Part shown: positions 56,400 through 63,146 of the stretch, in pieces
Numbering within the stretch: the stretch's first letter is position 1
Layout: the number at the start of each line of letters is the position of its first letter
Virus record (IMG/VR): IMGVR_UViG_3300037961_005010
Coordinates: 31,578 to 95,577 of that record
Reading direction: 5' to 3' (one strand)
Source: a virus
Length of the DNA: 64,000 bases
Made by a program: the position numbers and the translations under genes
The notes under the pieces: generated by a model
The model's database searches: none
Seen by the model: only the letters and a program-made list of their open reading frames with translations
What the model was told of the DNA's origin: nothing

Positions 56400-56400
56400 T
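56372..56400 (+). promoter_or_regulatory. Sigma70-like early promoter before gp45
   Basis: TTCACA (56372-56377), 17-base spacer, and a perfect TATAAT (56395-56400) preceded by TGG. Most of it lies inside the end of the gp46 gene; it would drive the clamp and clamp-loader genes separately. Confidence 0.75.
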
Positions 56401-56426
56401 AGTTTTATAATTAAACGGAGTATATA

Positions 56427-57104
56427 ATGGAACTAAGTGAAAATACAATTGGTATTCTCAAAAACTATGCAGCCATCAATTCAAATATTGTCATCAAACC
56501 TGGTAACAATATATCTACTATTTCAGAAGCAAAAAATATTTTAGCTTCAGTAGATTTACCAGAAGAGTTTACACAAGAAATTGGTGTATATGACTTAAAT
56601 GAATTTTTAGGTGTGTTAGGTTTAGTTGATAAACCAAGATTAAAATTCAATGATGATCATGTGGTGATAGGTGATTCATCTGGTAGATCTAAAATTAGAT
56701 ATTATTTTTCTGATAAAGAAATGTTAACTTCACCAACTAAACCAGTTGTAATGCCTGAAGCAGATGTCAAGTTTCATTTAGACAATGATACACTTAACAA
56801 AATTAAAAGAGCTGCCTCTGCGTTAGGTCATAAAGAGTTATCAATAACACCAGGTGGTGATAACTGCGTTACTCTTACTGTAACAAGCTCTGACAACTCA
56901 ACTGCTAATACTTTTTCTATAGATGTAACAGGAGAATCAAAGACAGATAAATACAATTTTATTTTTAATATCTCAAACTTAAAAATGATTGCAGGCAATT
57001 ATGATGTAGACATTTCATCTAAATTAATTTCGCAGTTTAAAAACACAGAAAGTCCAGTAAAATATTGGATTGCACTAGAAAAAAATTCAAAATACGGAGA
57101 ATAA
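56427..57104 (+). CDS. gp45: Sliding clamp gp45
   Basis: A 225-residue protein equal in size to T4 gp45 (228). ENTIGILKNYAAINSNIVIK, PEEFTQEIGVYDLNEFLGVL and the C-terminal PVKYWIALEKNS are conserved in the trimeric clamp. It tethers gp43 to DNA and, in T4, activates late transcription with gp55, which is encoded nearby. ACGGAG ribosome site. Confidence 0.95.
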   Translation: MELSENTIGILKNYAAINSNIVIKPGNNISTISEAKNILASVDLPEEFTQEIGVYDLNEFLGVLGLVDKPRLKFNDDHVVIGDSSGRSKIRYYFSDKEMLTSPTKPVVMPEADVKFHLDNDTLNKIKRAASALGHKELSITPGGDNCVTLTVTSSDNSTANTFSIDVTGESKTDKYNFIFNISNLKMIAGNYDVDISSKLISQFKNTESPVKYWIALEKNSKYGE

Positions 57105-57107
57105 AAT

Positions 57108-57302
57108 ATGGCTATGGACCATGATAAAGCATACGAAAAAATGAATCAAATAGCAAGATCTGCAATTGCAGTAATTGATACTATCACTCAACGTGGAGCG
57201 TTTAAAGGTGAAGAACTAAGTACAATTGGCCAATTGCGTGATAATTGCCAACACGCTATTCAGATAGTTGAGACTTATAAGCAAGATCAAGCTTCTGAAT
57301 AA
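57108..57302 (+). CDS. Small conserved protein between clamp and clamp loader
   Basis: A 64-residue, mostly helical protein three bases after gp45 (DKAYEKMNQIARSAIAVIDT, LRDNCQHAIQIVETYKQ). The spacing and operon position suggest a replication accessory factor. I do not recognise a family with known function. Confidence 0.65.
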   Translation: MAMDHDKAYEKMNQIARSAIAVIDTITQRGAFKGEELSTIGQLRDNCQHAIQIVETYKQDQASE

Positions 57303-57321
57303 CTAAGGATATTACTATATT

Positions 57322-58260
57322 ATGAATGATGATTTTCTATGGGTTGAAAAATATCGCCCAAGAACTATTGAACAAACTATCCTTCCTGAATCTCTTAAAA
57401 AAATATTTCAAAAAGTTGTTGAAACTGGTGAAGTGCCTAATATGCTTTTTACTGGTACAGCTGGTCTCGGCAAAACTACAGTTGCAAAAGCATTATGTAA
57501 TGAACTAGATTTAGACTATATTTTAATAAACGGTTCTGAAGAAGGTAACATAGATACGTTACGTACTAAGATAAAACAATTTGCATCGTCTGTTTCTTTA
57601 GGCGGTGGTTATAAAGTCGTTATATTAGATGAAGCTGACTACTTGAATCCTCAATCTTTTCAACCAGCGCTGCGTGGATTTATTGAAGAATTTAGTAACA
57701 ACTGTAGGTTTATTCTTACTTGTAATTTTAAGAATCGTATTATTGAACCTTTGCATTCAAGGTGTTCAGTATACGAATTCAATACAGATCGCAAGACACT
57801 AGCTCAGCTTTCAATGCAAATGATGAGTAAGCTTCAAGATATTTTACAAAAAGAAAATGTGAAGTATGAAGAAAAAACTTTAGCTGAAGTTATTATGAAG
57901 TATGGACCTGATTGGCGTAGAGTTTTAAATGAATGTCAACGGTATGGAATAAGTGGAACCATAGATGCTGGCATACTAGTAAACTTAAGTGATACATCTT
58001 ATCAAAACTTAACCTCTCATTTGAAATCAAAAGATTTTAAAAAGATGAGACAGTGGGTAGTCAACAACATAGATACTGATGCTTCTGCTATATTCAGAGG
58101 CATATACGATAGAATGTATGACGTTATAAAACCTCAGTCAATACCTCAAGTTGTCTTGATATTAGCTGATTATCAATATAAGAATGCCTTTGTTGCAGAC
58201 CATGAGTTAAATGTTGTAGCTTGTATGACAGAAATCATGGCAAACGTGGAGTTTAATTAA
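57322..58260 (+). CDS. gp44: Clamp loader large subunit gp44
   Basis: A 312-residue AAA+ ATPase. VEKYRPRTIEQTI opens the domain, Walker A GTAGLGKT is at 45-52, Walker B ILDEAD at 101-106 and the SRC motif with its arginine finger at 146-148. With gp62 it loads gp45. Length matches T4 gp44 (319). Its stop overlaps the next start. Confidence 0.95.
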   Translation: MNDDFLWVEKYRPRTIEQTILPESLKKIFQKVVETGEVPNMLFTGTAGLGKTTVAKALCNELDLDYILINGSEEGNIDTLRTKIKQFASSVSLGGGYKVVILDEADYLNPQSFQPALRGFIEEFSNNCRFILTCNFKNRIIEPLHSRCSVYEFNTDRKTLAQLSMQMMSKLQDILQKENVKYEEKTLAEVIMKYGPDWRRVLNECQRYGISGTIDAGILVNLSDTSYQNLTSHLKSKDFKKMRQWVVNNIDTDASAIFRGIYDRMYDVIKPQSIPQVVLILADYQYKNAFVADHELNVVACMTEIMANVEFN

Positions 58261-58871
58261 TGTTAGATTATTCATATGAAGGTGCAAATAACGCTTGCAT
58301 TTTTGATTTTGAAACACTTTCTCAAGAACAAACAAACGGTGTTGTATTATCAATGGCATTGTTAAATTTTTCTGAAGCTAGATTTGTAGGAGAACTTGCA
58401 TACACGTTTGATGAATTAGTAGAAAAAACTTACTGTATAAAATTTGATGTTGAAGAACAAGTTAGAAAATATAAGAGAGAAATAAATAAAGACACATTAA
58501 AGTGGTGGTCTGAGCAAGGTGACTTAGCAAAAGAGCAGTTAAAGCCAAGCGAAGACGACCAATCAATATCAAAGCTATATAACTTTTTTATAGTTAACAA
58601 AAGTGTAAACGTCGACAAAGTATACACACGAGGCAACACGTTTGATCCTATATTTCTTGAGTATATTATGAGGCAAACAGATAAACCTCTTCCCTATAAT
58701 TGGTGGGAAGTAAGAGATACTCGTTCAGTCATTGAAGGTTTATCTTGGGGTTCAGATTTAAAAAATAGTTTTACTCCACCAGGTTGCGAAAACTTTATAG
58801 CGCACGATCCTAAGCATGATATAGCTATGGATGTTATGAGATTACAAACATTAGCTCAAGCAGTTTCATGA
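58260..58871 (+). CDS. DexA-like 3'-5' exonuclease (DEDD fold)
   Basis: A 203-residue protein. CIFDFETLSQ (residues 13-22) carries the first Asp-x-Glu metal pair, YTRGNTFDPIFLEYIM the second acidic motif and IAHDPKHDIAMDVMRLQ a His-x4-Asp of the third motif. This matches RNase T/DexA-type exonucleases that trim single-stranded nucleic acids. It is placed between the two clamp-loader genes, a position seen in other marine T4-like phages. Confidence 0.75.
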   Translation: MLDYSYEGANNACIFDFETLSQEQTNGVVLSMALLNFSEARFVGELAYTFDELVEKTYCIKFDVEEQVRKYKREINKDTLKWWSEQGDLAKEQLKPSEDDQSISKLYNFFIVNKSVNVDKVYTRGNTFDPIFLEYIMRQTDKPLPYNWWEVRDTRSVIEGLSWGSDLKNSFTPPGCENFIAHDPKHDIAMDVMRLQTLAQAVS

Positions 58872-59248
58872 ATCACTTTGAATATTTAAACTCTATTAAC
58901 TTAACTAAAGAAGACATAATGGTAGATGATCTTGCCGAAAAAGATTACAATCCATTTATGGTAAACAGAGGTTTGTCATACTTTAACGATACCATTCTAA
59001 TGGCTAATGAAATGAATGTGTATCATCAAGCAGATAAAAAGTTACAATATCATTTTCTTATAAATATAGTCAGGAAACGAAAACGTTTTAGTAAGTGGGC
59101 AAAGCCCGAAATAGAAAGTGATATTGAAGCGGTGAAAGAATATTATGGCTACAGCAATGAAAAAGCCAGACAGATCTTAACCCTTCTATCGCCTGAACAT
59201 ATAAAAGTTATAAAAGAAAAGGTGAGTAAAGGTGGAAGAAGAAAATAA
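58868..59248 (+). CDS. gp62: Clamp loader small subunit gp62
   Basis: A 126-residue protein with AEKDYNPFMVNRGLSYFNDT, the conserved core of gp62, and a basic C-terminus. It is shorter than T4 gp62 (187), as in marine phages. It forms a 4:1 complex with gp44. It overlaps the upstream exonuclease by ATGA and its last codons overlap regA. Confidence 0.9.
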   Translation: MNHFEYLNSINLTKEDIMVDDLAEKDYNPFMVNRGLSYFNDTILMANEMNVYHQADKKLQYHFLINIVRKRKRFSKWAKPEIESDIEAVKEYYGYSNEKARQILTLLSPEHIKVIKEKVSKGGRRK

Positions 59249-59645
59249 ATTAATAGAGTGGAGTCCAGAAATGATGCTGGAAGTAACTCTAAATGAACCA
59301 GATGATTTTTTAAAAGTTAGAGAAACGTTAACAAGAATAGGTGTAGCCTCACGTAAAGACAAAAAGCTATATCAGTCTTGTCATATTCTTCACAAACAAG
59401 GTAGATACTTTATAGTTCATTTCAAAGAGCTGTTTTTACTAGATGGAAAAAAATCAAATCTAGAAGAGAACGATGTAGCTCGTCGTAATACAGTTGCAAC
59501 TTTGATAAGTGACTGGGGCTTAATAGATATAGTTAATAAAGATCAAATGGAGATGATAGCACCTCTCAGGCAAATAAAAATAATTTCATTTAAAGAAAAA
59601 AATGAGTGGGAGCTGTGTCCTAAGTATAATATCGGAAAAAAATAA
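59232..59645 (+). CDS. regA: Translational repressor RegA
   Basis: A 137-residue protein starting at GTG 59232. EVTLNEPDDFLKVRETLTRI, CHILHKQGRYFIVHFKELF and the RRNTVATLISDWGLI block identify RegA, which binds start regions of early mRNAs such as those for gp44 and gp45 and represses them. It overlaps gp62 by 17 bases, a coupling seen in T4-like genomes. Confidence 0.92.
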   Translation: MEEENKLIEWSPEMMLEVTLNEPDDFLKVRETLTRIGVASRKDKKLYQSCHILHKQGRYFIVHFKELFLLDGKKSNLEENDVARRNTVATLISDWGLIDIVNKDQMEMIAPLRQIKIISFKEKNEWELCPKYNIGKK

Positions 59646-60907
59646 TGCTTTCTATAGATTTGTGGTTTGATCCACAATCTAATATATATGATGAATTATC
59701 TTTTAAACAACCTAAACACATTTGGACGAGCAGAAACCCTCGTGCTGAAATAAATTGGGAATTAAAAGAGCAACTTAACTATACTAATTTTTCTATAAAT
59801 TATAAGTCTATACAAGATGATGATTTAAATTTAAATAATAAAAATTATATCATATTCCCCTGGGTCATTCTTTTTAGATTTGAACACATAAACATTAATG
59901 AATGGCTTGAAAAATATTTCACAAGAAAAATAATAAAGTTTATAAAAATTCATAGAATAGAAGTTGTCTTTATATGGATGTATGAAGCTATTGATTGGAG
60001 AGATTTTAAAGTAAATAGCATAATAAAGTTTTTTAACAAACATAAAATAAAATCTTTTTTGCGGTTTGCAGATAATAGATTTTCATTAGATGATATAGAT
60101 CCTGACATAAGAAAATTTTGGACTTTACCACTTTCAAAAAATAGGATGTTGCCAAGATATAATTGGGCAGTAGAAGTAACACACAAAGATACTTTTGTAT
60201 TAGAAAATCCTGAAAAGTTTAAAAAAATATGTTATGTAGTAGGTAGAGCAGCTAGTAATAATTTAAGGATACTTTCTTTATTAAAAGCTCATGAAAAAAA
60301 TATACTAGACAATGACGACATTTTTTTTACTTTTACTTCAGGCATGGAGAGTGTGTCAGAAGAAGAACTTTTAGAATGGATAAAGAATAGGAAAATACAT
60401 TTTAAATCATATGAACATATTTTTAATGATGATGAAAAGATAAAAGAAATATTTAAAACTCGTGTTGTAGATAAATATGGAAATGTTTCTAATAAAACTA
60501 GAGAAGAAAAAGATCAATACTATTCTTTTCCTCAGACACACTATGCATTAGTAAACGTTGTGATTGAAACTAGAGAGTATGAACTCTCACTTACTGAAAA
60601 AACTCTCAAGTGTTTAAAACACGGTTTACCCTTTATTCCATATGCTTCTCAAGGTTCAATAAAGCATTTAAAAGAACAAGGATACAAATTTTATGATTGG
60701 ATTGATTATTCATATGATAGTATAAAAAGTCCTTATGAAAGGTTTGATGCTTTTTTCAATGAAGTATACAGGTTATATAAAATGCCTATGGAAGATTTAA
60801 TAAAATTATACAGAGATAAAAAAACTATACATATAAACGAATATAATAAATACATATATCAAAAGTCAGTAGTAGAACACATAGAAAAAAATCACATTTT
60901 ATGGTAA
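59645..60907 (+). CDS. Glycosyltransferase-like protein
   Basis: A 420-residue protein starting at the last base of the regA stop. The C-terminal part ELSLTEKTLKCLKHGLPFIP, then GSIKHLKEQGYKFYDWIDYSYD, is the donor-binding segment seen in a group of GT-B-like transferases (the SEKTxKxxxxGxPFI pattern). The N-terminal 200 residues are poorly conserved. The gene is more AT-rich than its replication neighbours, suggesting later acquisition. Sugar and acceptor unknown. Confidence 0.55.
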   Translation: MLSIDLWFDPQSNIYDELSFKQPKHIWTSRNPRAEINWELKEQLNYTNFSINYKSIQDDDLNLNNKNYIIFPWVILFRFEHININEWLEKYFTRKIIKFIKIHRIEVVFIWMYEAIDWRDFKVNSIIKFFNKHKIKSFLRFADNRFSLDDIDPDIRKFWTLPLSKNRMLPRYNWAVEVTHKDTFVLENPEKFKKICYVVGRAASNNLRILSLLKAHEKNILDNDDIFFTFTSGMESVSEEELLEWIKNRKIHFKSYEHIFNDDEKIKEIFKTRVVDKYGNVSNKTREEKDQYYSFPQTHYALVNVVIETREYELSLTEKTLKCLKHGLPFIPYASQGSIKHLKEQGYKFYDWIDYSYDSIKSPYERFDAFFNEVYRLYKMPMEDLIKLYRDKKTIHINEYNKYIYQKSVVEHIEKNHILW

Positions 60908-60925
60908 AAAAATGAATACCGGCTA

Positions 60926-60954
60926 TTTAAATTTGGTATAGCTATAACTATATA
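60926..60954 (+). promoter_or_regulatory. Possible sigma70-like promoter before hsp20
   Basis: TTTAAA (60926-60931), 17 bases, then TATATA (60949-60954). This is weaker than the three other early promoters but has the same spacing. Start of transcription would be near 60961, giving a 56-base leader that contains both hairpins of the putative thermometer. Confidence 0.4.
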
Positions 60955-60963
60955 GATATTATA

Positions 60964-61012
60964 GGAGTGCGGATGGTCCGGCTCCACTTTAATCTTGCTT
61001 GCATAAGGAGAT
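60964..61012 (+). promoter_or_regulatory. ROSE-like RNA thermometer in the hsp20 leader
   Basis: Two hairpins lie just before the gene. Hairpin 1: GGAG (60964-60967) and CGGA (60970-60973) pair with TCCG (60977-60980) and CTCC (60982-60985). Hairpin 2: ATCTT (60992-60996), a bulged G (60997) and CTT (60998-61000) pair with AAGGAGAT (61005-61012) across a GCAT loop, covering the whole ribosome site. The TTGCT with bulged G facing the Shine-Dalgarno is the hallmark of ROSE elements, which control small heat-shock genes in proteobacteria. Melting at higher temperature would free the site. Confidence 0.65.
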
Positions 61013-61016
61013 AACA

Positions 61017-61487
61017 ATGACAGGCTTACAAACACTATTCCCACGATCATCTTTTGTTGGTTTTGATCACTTATTTAATGAGTTAGAATGGACTGCAAAA
61101 CACGCAAAGGATCACTATCCCCCACATAACATTATAAAAACAAATGAAACAGATTATTTGATTGAGCTTGCAATTGCAGGTTTCTCAAAAGATGAGTTAT
61201 CTGTTGAAGTGAAAGACAGAACTCTTACTGTAACAGGTGAACATAAGTCAAGGGGCCGTGAGTTTATTCATCGTGGCATTTCTACTAAGAAGTTTAAGCG
61301 AACATTCAGGCTGTCTGAGCACGTACAAGTGCACGGAGCAGATATTCAGGATGGTATACTTGCAATCGAACTGAAGTACGTCATCCCTGAAGAAATGCGT
61401 CCTCGTAAAATCAACATTGGTCAAAGCGAGGAACAAAATGACACAACACATACTAGCGATAAGCAACTACTTACAGAGTCCGATTGA
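61017..61487 (+). CDS. hsp20: Small heat-shock protein Hsp20
   Basis: The ATG at 61017 (MTGLQTLFPRSSFVGFDHLF) has AAGGAG six bases upstream and is preferred to a TTG at 60999. The 156-residue protein has the alpha-crystallin domain: DYLIELAIAGFSKDELSVEV, LTVTGEH, FKRTFRLSEHV and ADIQDGILAIELKYVIPEE. It is an ATP-independent chaperone; hsp20 is usual in marine T4-like phages. Its last 50 bases overlap the next gene in another frame. Confidence 0.92.
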   Translation: MTGLQTLFPRSSFVGFDHLFNELEWTAKHAKDHYPPHNIIKTNETDYLIELAIAGFSKDELSVEVKDRTLTVTGEHKSRGREFIHRGISTKKFKRTFRLSEHVQVHGADIQDGILAIELKYVIPEEMRPRKINIGQSEEQNDTTHTSDKQLLTESD

Positions 61488-61692
61488 TGCTGTACTTTCT
61501 TTTTTTAAGAGCTATAACTCAAACAGAGAACTTAGAAAAAGGCGTAATCAGACTATAAAAGAATTATCATCGTTAACTGATTATGAATTAAATGATATTG
61601 GCATAGCACGAGGCGACATACGCTCAGTAGCTGAAGGCCACGCTGATATGAAAAAAACAGAGACCAACTCTAATTTAAAGGGGTGGGTCTAA
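61438..61692 (+). CDS. DUF1127 small basic protein
   Basis: The start is the ATG at 61438 (MTQHILAISNYLQSPIDAVL), giving 84 residues and a 50-base overlap with hsp20. Residues about 34-65 (RKRRNQTIKELSSLTDYELN, then DIGIARGDI) are a clear DUF1127 domain. DUF1127 proteins are small Arg-rich factors common in Alphaproteobacteria, with some linked to RNA turnover and phosphate or carbon metabolism. The N-terminus also looks like host members. Probably host-derived. Confidence 0.8.
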   Translation: MTQHILAISNYLQSPIDAVLSFFKSYNSNRELRKRRNQTIKELSSLTDYELNDIGIARGDIRSVAEGHADMKKTETNSNLKGWV

Positions 61693-61871
61693 TGACAGCA
61701 ATAGTAAGCAATTATATATTCTCACCCTTGTCGGGTTTGTGGTCTTCTGTAGATCGATATACGCAGATAGCGGGATATTCGAGAGCGGCAGCGGAGCTAG
61801 CCAGAAATGGCTACCACGAGGAGGCAAAGAAGTGTATGCTACAACTAGCTAAATTGAGAGACGATAAATAA
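61692..61871 (+). CDS. Small alphaproteobacterial-type protein
   Basis: The ATG at 61692 overlaps the previous TAA by one base, giving 59 residues. SRAAAELARNGYHEEAKKCM resembles short helical proteins encoded near DUF1127 genes in Alphaproteobacteria. No catalytic motif. Function unknown; the pair may act together because they are translationally coupled. Confidence 0.65.
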   Translation: MTAIVSNYIFSPLSGLWSSVDRYTQIAGYSRAAAELARNGYHEEAKKCMLQLAKLRDDK

Positions 61872-61875
61872 AAAC

Positions 61876-61900
61876 TTGAGGGGCCGCCAGGCCCCTTCAA
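61876..61900 (+). other. Strong hairpin before the DoxX-like gene
   Basis: GGGGCC (61880-61885) pairs with GGCCCC (61890-61895) around GCCA, and the flanking TTGA/TCAA can extend the stem with one bulged T. No T run follows, so it is not a standard terminator. A GATAAATA, one base from the late element, lies just upstream at 61863-61870. Confidence 0.55.
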
Positions 61901-61918
61901 CATCAAGAAAGAAAAGCT

Positions 61919-62344
61919 ATGAATTTATGGAACAGAATACCCGACTTTTGTTTAAGCCATTGGCTTTTAAGAATACCAATTGCAATTGTTTTCCTACAAC
62001 AAGGTTTATCTAAACTTCCATTCTCTGTAGAAGATGCAGAAGCATTTGAACTACCTGCACTTGTTTGGTGGGTTGTAACGTATGGAGAAATAGGAGCAGG
62101 TATAGGATTACTTGTTGGCGGTTTACTTACCAAGCCCTGGTTTCCAATCTTTAAAAAATGTTACTTGCCAATGTTCGGCGATATGATAACACGTTTCAGT
62201 GGTATTACTATTTGCTGTATAATGACAGGAGTCATTTGGATAGGACAACCAGAAAGTTTAACAGACGTACTTTTATATGACAATCTACACGTATTCTTAT
62301 GGGTAGGTGGATTGTTTTTTGCATTAAGAGGAAACAGAGGATGA
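61919..62344 (+). CDS. DoxX-like membrane protein
   Basis: A 141-residue protein with four hydrophobic segments, about residues 16-33 (LLRIPIAIVFLQQGLSKLP start), 45-70 (WWVVTYGEIGAGIGLLVGGL), 95-112 (FSGITICCIMTGVIWIG) and 122-138. The first, with its LQQGLSKLP turn, and the GEIGAG in the second are typical of the DoxX family. These inner-membrane proteins are linked to redox chemistry (thiosulfate:quinone oxidoreductase subunit, and oxidative-stress complexes). It overlaps the cytochrome gene by ATGA. Confidence 0.65.
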   Translation: MNLWNRIPDFCLSHWLLRIPIAIVFLQQGLSKLPFSVEDAEAFELPALVWWVVTYGEIGAGIGLLVGGLLTKPWFPIFKKCYLPMFGDMITRFSGITICCIMTGVIWIGQPESLTDVLLYDNLHVFLWVGGLFFALRGNRG

Positions 62345-62733
62345 TTAAAACTTTACTAACTGCAACAGTATTATTCACTGCTAGCTTTAGTTTGCTTAAT
62401 GCAGCAGATGCTGCAAAAGGCGAAAAAGGATTTAAGAAGTGTAAGTCTTGCCACTCAATAGCAGAGGGTGATAAAAATAAAACAGGTCCAAATCTCTGGA
62501 ATATTATGAATAGAGGTGTAGGAACTAATGAAGATTATAAATATAGTAAGAAGTTCGCTGCATGGGCAAAAGAAAATCCAGAGTGGACAGATGAATTAAT
62601 GGACGCTTGGCTAGCTAATTCTAAAAAGTTAGTTAAAGGAACTAAGATGATGTATAAAGAGAAGAAGGAATCTAAACGTGCGGACATTATTGCGTATCTT
62701 TACTCAATGGGTGAACAGCCCGGAGAAGAATGA
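62341..62733 (+). CDS. Secreted class I cytochrome c
   Basis: The ATG at 62341 begins a 130-residue protein with a clear signal peptide (residues 1-24, IKTLLTATVLFTASFSLLNA). The heme motif CKSCH is at 34-38, TGPNLWNIMNRGVG follows, and Met103 in KGTKMM is the probable sixth ligand. YLYSMG near the end is the usual C-terminal helix. It would be exported and matured by host Ccm machinery as a periplasmic electron carrier. All expected class I features are intact, so it looks functional. A cytochrome c is very unusual in a phage. Confidence 0.85.
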   Translation: MIKTLLTATVLFTASFSLLNAADAAKGEKGFKKCKSCHSIAEGDKNKTGPNLWNIMNRGVGTNEDYKYSKKFAAWAKENPEWTDELMDAWLANSKKLVKGTKMMYKEKKESKRADIIAYLYSMGEQPGEE

Positions 62734-62792
62734 TTACGACTTAAGTAAACACAGAACACACACATTGAAATATGAAGACTTATGCATGTAGG

Positions 62793-62826
62793 TCATCATG
62801 ACATAAACCTCGATTGGATAATCGGG
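62793..62826 (+). other. Palindrome and hairpin in leader of small protein gene
   Basis: The 117-base gap 62734-62850 holds the odd palindrome GTCATCATGAC (62792-62802 region) and a hairpin with CTCGATT (62809-62815) pairing with AATCGGG (62820-62826), one T-G wobble, around GGAT. They may be an operator and a leader hairpin. No convincing promoter was seen. Confidence 0.4.
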
Positions 62827-62850
62827 AATCACACACAAAAGGAGACAAAA

Positions 62851-63081
62851 ATGTCAAACCCATATCAAATTCGTTACGACACTTTAAACATGGCGAAAGA
62901 AATTTTAGACAAGCAATACGACATGCAAATGGAGCTAGCTTGGAAAGCAATGGATATGTATAAAGAAAATACTAAAGAAGCTATGGACGCTTATCAAAAG
63001 TACATACCAAAAGCAATAACCCCCGAAGCAATAAAAGAAAATGCTGATAAATTATATGAATTTGTCACTGATAAAAAATAA
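62851..63081 (+). CDS. Small helical conserved protein
   Basis: The ATG at 62851 with AAGGAG eight bases upstream gives 76 residues; a longer frame from 62782 lacks a ribosome site. MSNPYQIRYDTLNMAKEILD followed by helices rich in Met, Lys and Glu resembles a small protein shared by many marine T4-like phages next to DNA polymerase. Function unknown, with some similarity of style to phasin-like helices. Confidence 0.7.
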   Translation: MSNPYQIRYDTLNMAKEILDKQYDMQMELAWKAMDMYKENTKEAMDAYQKYIPKAITPEAIKENADKLYEFVTDKK

Positions 63082-63086
63082 AATTT

Positions 63087-63111
63087 AAGGGGTTTACAAA
63101 CCCCTTTTTTT
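63087..63111 (+). terminator. Rho-independent terminator before DNA polymerase gene
   Basis: GGGGTT (63089-63094) pairs with AACCCC (63099-63104) around TACA and a run of seven Ts follows (63105-63111). AA before the stem can pair with the first Ts, making it bidirectional in shape. It overlaps the promoter of gp43. Confidence 0.85.
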
Positions 63112-63121
63112 ATGGTAGAAT
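63093..63121 (+). promoter_or_regulatory. Sigma70-like promoter for gp43, interleaved with terminator
   Basis: TTTACA (63093-63098), 17-base spacer and TAGAAT (63116-63121) preceded by TATGG. The -35 lies in the loop of the upstream terminator and the terminator T tract forms the spacer. The design equals that before gp55, including identical hexamers. Confidence 0.75.
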
Positions 63122-63146
63122 AGAATCTAAAGATGGAGGTAATACT

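Noticed and set aside
60999-61019. TTG start for hsp20 giving six extra residues
   Set aside because: It would place the ribosome site AAGGAG inside the coding region; the ATG at 61017 has correct spacing and a family-like N-terminus.
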